The notes beneath the pieces are model-generated. The model made no database searches and was not told where the DNA came from. It saw only the letters and a list, made by a program, of their open reading frames with translations. Below are positions 44,107 to 53,543 of a stretch of DNA of 64,000 nt, one piece after another (position 1 is the first letter of the stretch; every line of letters begins with the position of its first letter). The position numbers and the translations under genes were made by a program. Source of the DNA: Saxibacter everestensis (lineage in GTDB: Bacteria > Actinomycetota > Actinomycetes > Actinomycetales > Brevibacteriaceae); assembly GCF_025787225.1 (NCBI RefSeq), contig NZ_CP090958.1, positions 434,001 through 498,000 on the forward strand, given 5' to 3'.

Positions 44107-45675
44107 TCAGGCCGGCTTCGCCTGCAGGGTGATCTCCAGATCCTGGGACTGCCCGTTGCGTACCACTGTCACCTTGATGGTGTCGCCGACGGCCTTGGAC
44201 CGGACCAGTGCCTGAAGCGAAATGGCACTGTTGACAGCTGTGTCGTCGACAGCGATGATCTCGTCACCCTTTTGCAGGCCACCCTTTTGGGCCGCCGTGC
44301 CGGAAACCACATTGCCGACCTTGGCGCTGCCACGTTCGACGCCGTTCAGCGCGACCGATGAACTGGACAGCTCGATACCGAGGTATGGATGCTGCGCCTT
44401 ACCGGTCTCTATCAACTGGTCGACGATGGTGACAGTTGTGTCGATCGGAATGGCGAAGCCGATGCCGATCGAGCCGGGCTGACCGCCTTGTGAGCCACCG
44501 CCCTGCAGGCTGGCGATAGACGAGTTCACGCCGACCACCTCACCAGCGCCATTGACCAACGGACCGCCGCTGTTGCCCGGGTTGACCGCCGCGTCGGTCT
44601 GCACGGCATTGGTGATCACCGCGGATGGATCGCTGCTGCCATCCTCGGCGCCTTCATTCAGTGTTGTGACGGGACGGTTGAGAGCCGAGACGATTCCAGT
44701 GGTGACTGTGTCGGCGAGGCCCAGCGGGTTGCCGAGCGCCATCACCGGATCGCCGACCTTCAGCGTCGAGGACTTGCCGGCGGGCATTGCGGTGAAGCCC
44801 TCGGGCACGGTCTCCGCCTTGATCACGGCAAGGTCCGATTCGGGATCGAGTCCGACGATGCTCGCCTTGACCGTGTCACCGTTGTTGAAGATCACCTGTG
44901 CCTCGCCGCCGGCTTCTCCTGCAGATGCGACAACGTGATTATTGGTCACTATGTGGCCGGCGTTGTCGTAGATGAAGCCGGAACCCTGGCTGGTCAGCTG
45001 GCCTCCCTGTGCGACCTGGATCGCCACGACGCTCTTCGAGGCCGCCGAGGCGACCGCGGTCCAGTCCGGAGTCGTTGTCGTAGGCCCTTGTTTCTGGTTT
45101 GTGCCTTCGCCCTTCTCGGCGGTCACATTCGCACCCGCGTTGATCAGGTGTGAGAGGCCCAGCGTTGCGCCGCTGGCAAGCAGGGCCACGACAATGGCGA
45201 CGGCGATGACGCCGAGCCAGCCCGGTCCGCGTCTTGCCGGTCGTTGCGTCGCCGGTGCCGCCTGCGCCGTGCCAGGGCCGGTCGTGCCCGGCCCGGTCGT
45301 GCCCGGAGCGGGGACGCCATAGCCCCGCGAGCCGGCTTCGGACTGTGACGGGTACCCCGGGGTCGTTTGCTGGCTATAACTGTTTTGCGGATGAGCCGAC
45401 TGCGATGCCTGCGGCTGGTACGAGCCAGCCGTCGGATACGAACCCGTCGCAGGCTGGCTGGGGGCGGCAGGAGGTGAATTCCAGCCCGTCCCTGGCTGCT
45501 GGTTTCCCGGCTGGTGCGGCGAGCCCTGCTGTGAGCCTTGCTGCTGTGGCGAGCCCTGCTGTGGCGACACCGGCGGAGCTGGGAATCGCCGCGTTTCCTG
45601 CTGGTCCGACGATGACGGCGGGGTGGGACTGACGGGCCGGTCGTTCGGGTTCGACCCCGAATCGTGCTCTGACAT
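44107..45675 (-). CDS. HtrA/DegP-like serine protease with PDZ domain
   Basis: Membrane-anchored protease of 522 residues. The cytosolic N-terminus (about 145 residues) is Pro/Gln/Ser-rich, followed by one membrane helix (GWLGVIAVAIVVALLASGAT), the trypsin fold with His in HIVTNNHVV, Asp in SDLAVIK and Ser in PGNSGGPLVN, and a PDZ domain (LQKGDEIIAVDDTAVNSA). Extracytoplasmic protein quality control is expected. AAGGAG precedes ATG 45675. It follows the sensor kinase by 40 bases, reminiscent of MprAB-PepD in mycobacteria. Confidence 0.93.
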   Translation of the reverse strand: MSEHDSGSNPNDRPVSPTPPSSSDQQETRRFPAPPVSPQQGSPQQQGSQQGSPHQPGNQQPGTGWNSPPAAPSQPATGSYPTAGSYQPQASQSAHPQNSYSQQTTPGYPSQSEAGSRGYGVPAPGTTGPGTTGPGTAQAAPATQRPARRGPGWLGVIAVAIVVALLASGATLGLSHLINAGANVTAEKGEGTNQKQGPTTTTPDWTAVASAASKSVVAIQVAQGGQLTSQGSGFIYDNAGHIVTNNHVVASAGEAGGEAQVIFNNGDTVKASIVGLDPESDLAVIKAETVPEGFTAMPAGKSSTLKVGDPVMALGNPLGLADTVTTGIVSALNRPVTTLNEGAEDGSSDPSAVITNAVQTDAAVNPGNSGGPLVNGAGEVVGVNSSIASLQGGGSQGGQPGSIGIGFAIPIDTTVTIVDQLIETGKAQHPYLGIELSSSSVALNGVERGSAKVGNVVSGTAAQKGGLQKGDEIIAVDDTAVNSAISLQALVRSKAVGDTIKVTVVRNGQSQDLEITLQAKPA

Positions 45676-45715
45676 CGCAACGCTCCTTGATTGGCTGAGT
45701 GCTCTTAGTCAACAA

Positions 45716-47347
45716 CTATGAGCTAGGGTCGGTCTGAGATCCGGCTGGGAGGTCGCTGAGCGGCCCTGCCTCGGGCTCGGAGGGAAGCATGACCCGGAAA
45801 GTCGCTCCGCCGCCCTCCGTTGCTGCCACGTCGATGCTTCCGTGATGCGCGGCAACGATTGCAGCAGCAATAGACAACCCTAGTCCGGAACCGCCGGTAT
45901 CCCGGTTTCTGGAGGCATCCAGGCGGTAGAAGCGTTCGAACACCCGGGGGACCTGTTCCTCGGTAAGCCCTTCGCCGTGATCCCGGACCTCAAGACAAAC
46001 CTCATTGCCGCGTATCCCGACGGCAAGTTCGATCGGCGAACCTTCAGGCGTGTGCCGAATCGCGTTCGACATCAGGTTGGTGACCACCTGACGGATCTTG
46101 GCCTCGTCGCCGTGCACGGGGCTCGTCGCCGGTGCGTCCGGCCCGGAAAGGCCCACGAGTTCGACATCCCGATCCGGCGACTGTGCCTGAGCGTCGGCCA
46201 CCGCATCGATGGCTATCTGGTTGACGCTGAAGGTGTGCCGGTCGGAAGGTCGTTCCTCGTCCAGACGCGCGAGCATCACGAGGTCTTCGACCAGTCCGCC
46301 CATCCGTTTGGCTTCGTTTTCGATCCGGCTCATCGCGGCGCCGATATCGTCGGGCTTGGTGATGGCGCCCTGCCGGTAAAGCTCGGCATAGCCGCGAATC
46401 GTGACCAGCGGAGTGCGCAACTCATGGCTGGCATCGGCGACGAAGCGGCGCATCCTGGATTCCGATGCGGTCCGGACCTGGAAAGCGGTTTCGATCTGGC
46501 CGAGCATGGTGTTCAACGAGGAACTGAGGCGTCCGAGTTCGGTGTCGGCTGGAGCCGTGGCAACACGTTTTGACAGGTCGCCGGCCGCGATAGCCGATGC
46601 TGCCTTTTCGATATCCCGCAGAGGTTTGAACGCGCTGCTGATCGCCAACCAACCGATTGCTCCGGCAAGTGCCAGTGCGATCAGGCCGATGCCGATCTGG
46701 GTGGCGCGCACCTTGTCGAGGATCTCCTGGACTTCCGAATCGAGCGGGATGGCGATCGCCACGTAATAGTCGGTCTGGTCGACGGGAAGTGCGAGAACCC
46801 GCCATTCACTGTCGGTGCCGTCGACGGTGAATGGCTTTCCTTCTGTTTTCCTGACCAGGTTCTCGGTGACCGGACCGATCCGGGGCTTATCCGAACCGCC
46901 GTCGGAGACCGCCGGAAATGCCTTGCCGCCATCGCGTTTGTAGAACTGGACGTAGTACTCCGCCGGCTTCAGGTTGCGCAGCGACTGTTCGATCGGCGTC
47001 GGGTCCGCCTCGTCTTGTCCGTCGGTGCCGAAGATCTCGCTTGCCGCATCGAGCGCGAGAGCCTGATAGGCATCGATCAGTCGTTCATCGTTGCGTTCCA
47101 TCAGGTTCGACTTGAGATTGTTCAAAGTCCACGCGCTTGTCCCCAGCATGGAGAGCAGCAGCAGAATCATCGTGATGCTGACCAGCTTGCTGGTCAGCGA
47201 CCAGTCGTCCCAGAACGCCTTGCGCTTGCTGCGCGGTGGCTGCCTCGGCTTCGGGGGCGCCGGAGGAACGGGCGGAATGTTCGTGGCCGCCCCCTTACCG
47301 GCCGTTCCCTTACTAGCCGTTCCCTTATTGGGCGTAGAGCTGAACAC
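45716..47347 (-). CDS. Two-component sensor histidine kinase
   Basis: Kinase of 543 residues with a Pro/Lys-rich cytosolic head, membrane helix at about residues 52-75, an extracellular sensor loop (about 76-225), a second helix (226-250), a HAMP domain, the phosphoacceptor box FVADASHELRTPL and the ATPase motifs NLMSNAIRHTPEG (N box), VRDHGEGL (G1) and GGSGLGLSI (G2). The type is that of TrcS/MprB. It is translated 7 bases after its response regulator, and the HtrA protease is third in the unit. The stimulus, probably envelope stress, is inferred from that protease. Confidence 0.93.
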   Translation of the reverse strand: MFSSTPNKGTASKGTAGKGAATNIPPVPPAPPKPRQPPRSKRKAFWDDWSLTSKLVSITMILLLLSMLGTSAWTLNNLKSNLMERNDERLIDAYQALALDAASEIFGTDGQDEADPTPIEQSLRNLKPAEYYVQFYKRDGGKAFPAVSDGGSDKPRIGPVTENLVRKTEGKPFTVDGTDSEWRVLALPVDQTDYYVAIAIPLDSEVQEILDKVRATQIGIGLIALALAGAIGWLAISSAFKPLRDIEKAASAIAAGDLSKRVATAPADTELGRLSSSLNTMLGQIETAFQVRTASESRMRRFVADASHELRTPLVTIRGYAELYRQGAITKPDDIGAAMSRIENEAKRMGGLVEDLVMLARLDEERPSDRHTFSVNQIAIDAVADAQAQSPDRDVELVGLSGPDAPATSPVHGDEAKIRQVVTNLMSNAIRHTPEGSPIELAVGIRGNEVCLEVRDHGEGLTEEQVPRVFERFYRLDASRNRDTGGSGLGLSIAAAIVAAHHGSIDVAATEGGGATFRVMLPSEPEAGPLSDLPAGSQTDPSS

Positions 47348-47354
47348 GAACAGG

Positions 47355-48125
47355 TCAGCCCGGATTGCTGGCGCGGAGCATGTAGCCGACGCCGCGTTTG
47401 GTTTGAATCATCGGTGTCCAACTGTCGCGTAATTGCTTGCCTGGCTCGTCCGGTTCCGGCGCGACGTCGATCTTGCGCCGCAGGTAGGAGATGTAGGACT
47501 CGACGATTCCGGTGTCGCCGCCGAAGTCGTACTCCCACACATGGTCGAGGATCTGAGCCTTGGACAGTACCCGGTTCGCGTTGAGCATCAGGTACCGCAA
47601 CAGCTTGAATTCGGTGGGGGAGAGGTCGATCATCACACCGGCGCGGCGCACTTCGTGCGTGTCGTCGTCGAGTTCCAGGTCGCCGACTGTGAGTACCGCC
47701 GACTCGTCCTCTTCCAGGCCACGGGTGCGGCGCAGGACCGCCCGGATCCGAGCGACAACTTCTTCGAGGCTGAATGGTTTGGTGACGTAGTCATCGCCGC
47801 CGACCGTCAGGCCGGTGATCTTGTCCGACGTCTCGTCACGGGCGGTCAGGAAGACGACGGGTATGTGGCGTCCTGAGGACCGGAGCCGCCGGGTGACGGT
47901 GAAGCCGTCCATATCCGGAAGCATTACATCGAGGACGACAAGATCGGGCTGGTTCTCCTCGGCGGCCCGAAGGGCCTCATTGCCGGTGCCGGCAGCAACG
48001 ACATCGAAGCCGGCGAATCGAAGGCTTGTCGCGAGAAGTTCCCGGATATTGGGCTCGTCGTCGACGACGAGGAGCCGCGCTTCGGTTTCAGGTTTAGTGG
48101 TCACGGTGAATAGTCTGAACCGCAT
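47355..48125 (-). CDS. OmpR-family response regulator
   Basis: Regulator of 256 residues. The receiver has acidic DDE, the phosphorylation Asp in LVVLDVMLPDMDG, a Thr in FLTARDE and Lys in VTKPFSLEEVVARI, followed by a winged helix (LSPTEFKLLRYLMLNANRVL, ESYISYLRRKID). It resembles TrcR/TcrX more than MprA. The start is either ATG 48125 or GTG 48104 (VTTKPETEARLL); neither has a good ribosome site and a leaderless message is possible. Confidence 0.92.
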   Translation of the reverse strand: MRFRLFTVTTKPETEARLLVVDDEPNIRELLATSLRFAGFDVVAAGTGNEALRAAEENQPDLVVLDVMLPDMDGFTVTRRLRSSGRHIPVVFLTARDETSDKITGLTVGGDDYVTKPFSLEEVVARIRAVLRRTRGLEEDESAVLTVGDLELDDDTHEVRRAGVMIDLSPTEFKLLRYLMLNANRVLSKAQILDHVWEYDFGGDTGIVESYISYLRRKIDVAPEPDEPGKQLRDSWTPMIQTKRGVGYMLRASNPG

Positions 48126-48209
48126 AGCTGAGAATCAGCTGGGTGTTACTTGAAAATGATTTAGATTCGATGCACCGGAGCCGCGGCCTTCTGTTTTAGG
48201 GTGGGCCTT

Positions 48210-48908
48210 ATGGCATCCCCTTCAACGCTTCAGGCTGGCCCCGGCACCCGCGGCTCGAATCTGCCGGCACCCCCCAGGGACAGGCGTCCGCTGCTGGCCG
48301 GCCTCGCCGTCCTGCTCATCCTCGTCGGCGCTCTGGCGAGTGGGCTGATCGCCTACCGCAGTGGGAGCCGGTCCGACGTCCTGGTTGCAGCTCATGAGAT
48401 AAAGCCGGGCGAGACGATCACCGCCGAAGACTTCACCACGACGCGGGTCGCATCGGACGGCGCCGAGGTCATCGATGCGGCGTCGCTGGACAACTTCCTC
48501 AATACTCAGGCCCTCGTGACGATACCCGAGGGCACCCTGGTCAACCGGAGCATGTTCGTCACCGGGTCGGCGGTTCCGGCCGACGCGGTTGTCGTCGGCC
48601 TGGTGCTGACGGCGCAGCAGCAGCCGGCGCAGCCGATCAAAGTCGGCGACGTCGTCCGGCTGTTCAGGTCAGCCCAATCGGGTGAATCGACCGGTGGCTC
48701 GACCGGAAGCGCGGGCGAGGTGCTGGCCAACGCCGTGAAGGTGATGGAGGTCGGCAGGTCAGCCGAAGGCAGCAGCTCAACCCGGGTATCGGTGTTGGTG
48801 AGTGCGGAAGCTGCCAGCCAACTGATTCCCGCCTCGACCGCGGGACAGGTCGCCGTGGCGAAGCTTGCGGCGAACACCAAACCAGCCGTCGACCTCCAGG
48901 GAAACTGA
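48210..48908 (+). CDS. SAF-domain protein, CpaB/RcpC-like pilus assembly
   Basis: Protein of 232 residues from ATG 48210. An N-terminal membrane helix (about residues 27-49, LLAGLAVLLILVGALASGLI) is followed by an SAF domain (VLVAAHEIKPGETITAEDFT) as in Flp pilus protein CpaB. It is the first gene of a rightward Tad locus; the TadZ-like gene begins at 48910, two bases after its stop. It may bind peptidoglycan or sugars and support pilus passage through the envelope. Confidence 0.82.
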   Translation: MASPSTLQAGPGTRGSNLPAPPRDRRPLLAGLAVLLILVGALASGLIAYRSGSRSDVLVAAHEIKPGETITAEDFTTTRVASDGAEVIDAASLDNFLNTQALVTIPEGTLVNRSMFVTGSAVPADAVVVGLVLTAQQQPAQPIKVGDVVRLFRSAQSGESTGGSTGSAGEVLANAVKVMEVGRSAEGSSSTRVSVLVSAEAASQLIPASTAGQVAVAKLAANTKPAVDLQGN

Positions 48909-48909
48909 G

Positions 48910-50019
48910 ATGGCAGTCGTTTTGTTTACGGCCGCGAAGGGCGCGCCGGGTGTGACCACGACGGCCATGCTCGCGGCATCCCTGTGGCCCCGTTCGGCAG
49001 TTCTCGTGGACGCCGATCCTGCCGGAGGTGACATCGGCCTGAGGTTGCCACTGGCCGACGGCAGACCCGTCGACATGAACCGAGGGTTGCTGACCCTGCT
49101 GCCACTGGCCCGGCGCAGCCTGGCCGCGGCGGCGCTGCTCGACCACTCCCAACGACTTCTCGGTGGCACCGACCTGATTGCAGGCCTGGCGGGCCCTGAG
49201 CAGGCAAGCGCGGTTGGCCCGCTCTGGAATGTGCTCGCAGGGGCGTTCTCGGACCTGCCCGGCCACGACGTTCTGATTGACGCGGGAAACCTGCACGGGA
49301 GTTCAGTGCAGTTCCCCCTGGCCCGCTCTGCTGATCTGATTGTTTTCGTCATGCGTCCCCGGCTTGCCGACGTGATCCATACCCGGTCCAGGCTGACGGC
49401 GCTCCGATCCGAGCTCGTTACTGGAAGCTCCGGCAACGCACCGGACTTCGGGGTCATCGTCGTGGCGGCAGATAGGGAATTCCGGGAGGCCGAATCCACC
49501 TTCGCCTCGCTGGGTGAGGCGGCCGAAGGTGCCCGTTTCTTCGGCGCCGTCAGCCGCGACAAGCGTGGAATCGACATTTTCAACGGCGGAACTGTCCACC
49601 GGCCCGAACGCACTCATATTGTGCGTACCGGTCGGGTCGTGGTCGATGCTTTGGCGCAGGCGATCGGCATCGAAGCGCCAGCGGCGCGCGGAACGGCGAA
49701 GCCCGCGGCGCGAAAGACGAAGCGGGGCAAGGAGCAGGATCGTCGGGCTGTCGAGCCAGTTCCGACGAAGGCAGCGCCGACCGACCTCATGGAGGTGAAG
49801 CCAATGCCGACCGACCTCATGGAGAAAGACACAGTGATGGCGCCCGGAACGGCGAAGCCCGCGGATGCGGCCGTCCCTCAGCTGGTATCCGGTGCCGCGC
49901 TGCCGGCACGCCCGCAACACCCGCCAGCCGCGCCCGCGGGTCAAGCGGCTAGCCCGATGAGCCGCAAGGAGCTGCGGAAGCTCGGCAACGACCGATCGTC
50001 GAAGAAGGGCCGGTCATGA
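48910..50019 (+). CDS. TadZ/CpaE-like ParA-family ATPase
   Basis: Protein of 369 residues. The N-terminus MAVVLFTAAKGAPGVTTTAM carries a deviant Walker A (KGAPGVTTT) and DADPAGGDIGLRLP the following Asp motif, typical of MinD/ParA relatives that place pili in the cell. After residue 265 comes a basic and Pro-rich tail with an imperfect PTDLME repeat. ATG 48910 puts the P-loop at the start. Its stop overlaps the TadA start by four bases. Confidence 0.83.
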   Translation: MAVVLFTAAKGAPGVTTTAMLAASLWPRSAVLVDADPAGGDIGLRLPLADGRPVDMNRGLLTLLPLARRSLAAAALLDHSQRLLGGTDLIAGLAGPEQASAVGPLWNVLAGAFSDLPGHDVLIDAGNLHGSSVQFPLARSADLIVFVMRPRLADVIHTRSRLTALRSELVTGSSGNAPDFGVIVVAADREFREAESTFASLGEAAEGARFFGAVSRDKRGIDIFNGGTVHRPERTHIVRTGRVVVDALAQAIGIEAPAARGTAKPAARKTKRGKEQDRRAVEPVPTKAAPTDLMEVKPMPTDLMEKDTVMAPGTAKPADAAVPQLVSGAALPARPQHPPAAPAGQAASPMSRKELRKLGNDRSSKKGRS

Positions 50020-51332
50020 GCACGACAACCGACCACACCCTGGTCCGTGGCCTGCGCACCAAAGTTGCCGAGCGGCTGAACCAGCAGCGCCGCCGAGACG
50101 AGATCGCCGGCCGGACCGCGATGAGCAGCGAGGACGAGCGGCAGTTCGCACGATCGCTGATCGTGCAGGTGCTCGAGGACTTCGCCCGCGATGAGATCAG
50201 CCAGGGCAGAACTCCGCCCAGCTCTGAGGATGAAGAGGCCACCGCCGGCGCCATCCATGCCGCCCTGTTCGGCGTCGGCCGGCTGCAGCCGCTGCTGGAA
50301 AACCCTGACGTGGAAAACGTCGACATCAACGGCTGTGATCAGGTTTTCGTCGGCTACAGCGACGGCAGGGAGGAGATGCACGAGCCGGTCGCTGAAAGCG
50401 ATGACGAGCTGGTAGAGCTGATTCAGATCCTCGCGGCGAATGTCGGACTTTCCAGCAGGCCGTTCGACTCGGCGAACCCGCAGCTCGACCTGCGCCTCCC
50501 AGATGGCTCCCGGCTCTCGGCGGTGATGGGTGTCTGCACCCGCCCGGCGATCAGCATCCGGCGCTCCAGGCTTGGCAAGGTTTTCCTGCCGGATCTGGTC
50601 GCCACCGGAACCATGACGCCCGATGTCGCCGAGTTTCTCACCGCGGCGGTCGCGGCACGGAAGAACATCATGATTGCCGGCGCTACCAACGCTGGAAAGA
50701 CCACGATGCTTCGTGCGCTGGCAAACTGTGTCGGGCCATCCGAGCGACTCGTCACCGTCGAACGCTCGATGGAACTCGGCCTCGACCACTTCACCGACCT
50801 GCACCCGAACTGCGTTGCCTTTGAGGAACGGCTGACGAACTCCGAAGGCCTCGGCGGTGTGACTATGGCCGAACTGGTGCGTCGATCGCTGCGGATGAAC
50901 CCCTCGCGGGTGATCGTGGGTGAAGTGCTCGGTGATGAGATCGTCACGATGCTCAACGCGATGAGCCAGGGAAACGACGGCTCGCTGTCGACGATCCATG
51001 CCAATTCGTCGCTTGAGGTGTTCAACCGGATTGCGACCTATGCACTTCAGGCCGAGGAAAATCTGCCGGTTGAGGCAACCCACATGTTGATCGCGGGGTC
51101 GATCAATTACGTCGTGTTCCTGCGGAAGCAGAACACCTATGAGTCCGGCGGCAGCCTCAACCGGGTGGTCGAATCCATTCGTGAGGTGACCGGTGTGGAC
51201 GGCAGGGTGTTGTCCAGCGAGATTTTTGCGCCAGACCCAAGCGGCCGGGCCGTAGCGCACGCGCCTATCGCCTCCTCGGCGGATCTTGCCGCGCACGGCT
51301 ACCAGCCCGACGCGGCACAGCGGTGGACCTGA
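50016..51332 (+). CDS. tadA: TadA/CpaF-family pilus assembly ATPase
   Basis: Secretion ATPase of 438 residues. The N-terminal helical region is followed by GRLQPLLENPDVENVDINGC, the Walker A GATNAGKTTMLRAL, the Asp box (ELGLDHFTDLHP), Walker B (SRVIVGEVLGDEI) and the His box SLSTIHANSS. It powers Tad pilus assembly at the membrane. Overlaps tadZ and the TadB-like gene at either end, which indicates one tight transcript. Confidence 0.94.
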   Translation: MSTTTDHTLVRGLRTKVAERLNQQRRRDEIAGRTAMSSEDERQFARSLIVQVLEDFARDEISQGRTPPSSEDEEATAGAIHAALFGVGRLQPLLENPDVENVDINGCDQVFVGYSDGREEMHEPVAESDDELVELIQILAANVGLSSRPFDSANPQLDLRLPDGSRLSAVMGVCTRPAISIRRSRLGKVFLPDLVATGTMTPDVAEFLTAAVAARKNIMIAGATNAGKTTMLRALANCVGPSERLVTVERSMELGLDHFTDLHPNCVAFEERLTNSEGLGGVTMAELVRRSLRMNPSRVIVGEVLGDEIVTMLNAMSQGNDGSLSTIHANSSLEVFNRIATYALQAEENLPVEATHMLIAGSINYVVFLRKQNTYESGGSLNRVVESIREVTGVDGRVLSSEIFAPDPSGRAVAHAPIASSADLAAHGYQPDAAQRWT

Positions 51333-52267
51333 TGTCAGGGATCGGCTGGACGGTGCCGGCCGCGGTCGGTGCAGGTGCCTTCGTCGGCATCGCGCTCTTT
51401 CTGCTGATACTTGCCCTCGTCGGCTGGCCACGGCGAGATATGTCGAAACCGAGCCTGTTTCGCCGAGTCACCGGCGGCCGGTCGGCATCGTCGCGGCTCG
51501 TCTGGGCGGTCGTTTCCGGGGTCGCCGTGCTGGCGCTCACCGGCTGGATCGTCGCCGCGGTCGGTATCGGCCTGCTGGTGGGTTACTGGGACCGGCTGGT
51601 TGGCAGTGCCAAGCAGGAACAACTGGCCGTTATGCGGCTCGAGGCCCTGGCGACCTGGACCGAATCGCTTCGGGACACCATCGCCGGCGCAGTCGGACTC
51701 GAACAGGCAATTCCGGCCAGTGTTGCCGCGACGCCTCCCGTGATCCGACCGCAGCTCAACCTCCTGGTCGATCGGCTTCGAATTCGTGAACCGCTCCCGT
51801 CTGCCCTGCAGAGCTACGCCGATGACCTGAACGATCCCGGTGCGGACATGATCGTCGCGGCGCTCATCCTCAATGCCCGGCTGCGCGGCCCAGGCCTGCG
51901 CGATGTCCTCAGCTCGCTTGCGGTCTCAACCCGTGAGGAACTCGATATGCGGCGGCGGATCGATGCCTCGCGCGCCGGCATTCGCCGGAGTGTGCGGATC
52001 GTGATCGTCATCGTGCTCGGCGTTATGGGTGGGCTTGCGGTGTTCAACAAGTCATACGTGGAACCTTTCGGCGACTTCACCGGGCAGCTGGTGCTGCTCA
52101 TGGTCGCCCTGCTGATATTCGGCGGACTGTACTGGTTGCGCCGGCTCGCCGATCCGGAACGCAGGGAACGGTTCCTGGTGAGGGGCAAGGAATCGGCTGC
52201 CGAACCGGATCCGGGCTCCACCTCCGCCAGACCGGGCAACCGATCCGATGCCAGGACCAGATCATGA
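51332..52267 (+). CDS. TadB-like type II secretion F-domain membrane protein
   Basis: Protein of 311 residues with four hydrophobic helices in two pairs and a central T2SSF domain (LEALATWTESLRDTIAGAVG, LEQAIPASVAATPPVIRPQL, MRRRIDASRAGIRRSVRIVI). It is an inner-membrane platform protein for the pilus. ATG 51332 shares a base with the TadA stop (TGATG). It ends with a polar tail that overlaps the TadC-like gene by four bases. Confidence 0.87.
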   Translation: MSGIGWTVPAAVGAGAFVGIALFLLILALVGWPRRDMSKPSLFRRVTGGRSASSRLVWAVVSGVAVLALTGWIVAAVGIGLLVGYWDRLVGSAKQEQLAVMRLEALATWTESLRDTIAGAVGLEQAIPASVAATPPVIRPQLNLLVDRLRIREPLPSALQSYADDLNDPGADMIVAALILNARLRGPGLRDVLSSLAVSTREELDMRRRIDASRAGIRRSVRIVIVIVLGVMGGLAVFNKSYVEPFGDFTGQLVLLMVALLIFGGLYWLRRLADPERRERFLVRGKESAAEPDPGSTSARPGNRSDARTRS

Positions 52268-53196
52268 CTCTGCTGTGGTCGCTGCTGGCCGGTGCGCTCG
52301 CTGGGCTGGGGATCTACGCGCTGCTCAGAGTGTTCCTGCGCCCGAAGCCCGGTGTGGCCACGCTGGTTGCCCGAATCGACGCCGGACGAAAGTCCATGCG
52401 CAGTCAGACAACGACGGCGCTGGAGCGCTCCCGCGGCATTTCCGGATTCGGGCAGAGCCTGAATGCCAGGGTCACTGACTTTTTTGAGGTTCAGGCCACG
52501 GATCGCGGCTGGCAACTCGGCAAAGTGCGAAATGATCTCGCCATCATGGGCCGAAGCGCCGGACAGTTTCTGGCAACGAAATTGTTCATCGGGCTCGGAT
52601 TGTTTCTGCTTGCGCCCTTCGTCTGGGGGGTTTTGCGCCTTTTGTCGGTTCCGCTGCCCAGTGCGATTCCATTGGTACTCGCCGTCGTTCTCGGCCTTGT
52701 CGGCTTCTTCCTCCCGGATCTGGCACTCAGGCAAGAAGCCGACCGGCGTCGCAAGGACTTCCGAAAAGTCGTTGGAGTGTTCCTCGACCTGGTAGCCATG
52801 AACCTGGCCGGTGGACGCGGCCTACCCGAGGCACTGCTCGCGGCATCGACGGTCAGCGAACACTGGAGCCTGGTGCGGATCCGGCAGGCGCTTGCCAATG
52901 CGAGGCTTTTCGGCGTCACCCCGTGGGAAGCGCTCGGCGTCCTCGGCGAAGAGATAGCCATTGACGAACTGCGGGACCTCGCCGGAGCGCTTGGCCTGGC
53001 CGCTGATGACGGCGCAAAGATCCGGTCATCGCTTTCGGCACGTGCGGCGACACTCAGGGCGAAGGAACTGTCCTCCGTGGAAGGCAAGGAGGGGGAGCGC
53101 TCGCAATCCATGCTGGTGGCACAGTTGTTGCTGTCGGCCGGATTTCTGGTTTTCCTCGCCTATCCGGCCATCGCCCAGCTGCTGGGTGCGCAATGA
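52264..53196 (+). CDS. TadC-like type II secretion F-domain membrane protein
   Basis: Protein of 310 residues, hydrophobic at the N-terminus (LLWSLLAGALAGLGIYALLR), two central helices and a C-terminal helix, with the T2SSF domain in between (VVGVFLDLVAMNLAGGRGLP, LGEEIAIDELRDLAGALGLA). It pairs with the TadB-like protein. After its end about 80 bases precede the pilin gene, containing a possible promoter or processing site. Confidence 0.87.
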   Translation: MTLLWSLLAGALAGLGIYALLRVFLRPKPGVATLVARIDAGRKSMRSQTTTALERSRGISGFGQSLNARVTDFFEVQATDRGWQLGKVRNDLAIMGRSAGQFLATKLFIGLGLFLLAPFVWGVLRLLSVPLPSAIPLVLAVVLGLVGFFLPDLALRQEADRRRKDFRKVVGVFLDLVAMNLAGGRGLPEALLAASTVSEHWSLVRIRQALANARLFGVTPWEALGVLGEEIAIDELRDLAGALGLAADDGAKIRSSLSARAATLRAKELSSVEGKEGERSQSMLVAQLLLSAGFLVFLAYPAIAQLLGAQ

Positions 53197-53277
53197 TGTG
53201 TTTGACGTCTATTCCGCCGACCCGAGTACTATCTAAAACGTCCGGAATACCCCTGACCAGACAAAGTGGAGAATCTC

Positions 53278-53535
53278 ATGCCCCAATCCCTCGGCGTCCC
53301 CACCACCGCAGGTGCTGGCAACCGAGTCCGACGTGCCTGGAACCGGTTGCGCTCCAGCGCCGGTCGTGCGCGTGACCGGGGTGCCTCCGCGATCGAGTGG
53401 GTAATCATCACCGCTGTGCTCGTCGTCGTGGTGTCGATCATCGGCGGCGTTGTGTACAACGTTGTGCAGACGAAGAGCTCTGAGCTTGAAAAGTGCGCCA
53501 ACCAGCCGGTGGGATCAAAGGGCTGCGGCCCCTAG
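53278..53535 (+). CDS. Flp-type prepilin-like protein
   Basis: Protein of 85 residues from ATG 53278, with GTGGAGA 6 bases upstream. A basic leader ends DRG35 followed by ASAIE40 and a hydrophobic stretch (WVIITAVLVVVVSIIGGVVY). Glu at position +5 after Gly is the class III/type IV prepilin cleavage pattern. The mature part (about 50 residues) has two cysteines near the end. It is the best candidate for the major pilin. No prepilin peptidase (TadV/CpaA) is in the window. Confidence 0.78.
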   Translation: MPQSLGVPTTAGAGNRVRRAWNRLRSSAGRARDRGASAIEWVIITAVLVVVVSIIGGVVYNVVQTKSSELEKCANQPVGSKGCGP

Positions 53536-53543
53536 GGCTCGTG

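Noticed and set aside
44107-48125. Calling the two-component genes mprA and mprB
   Set aside because: Gene order is similar, but the regulator sequence looks closer to TrcR/TcrX, so no symbol was given.
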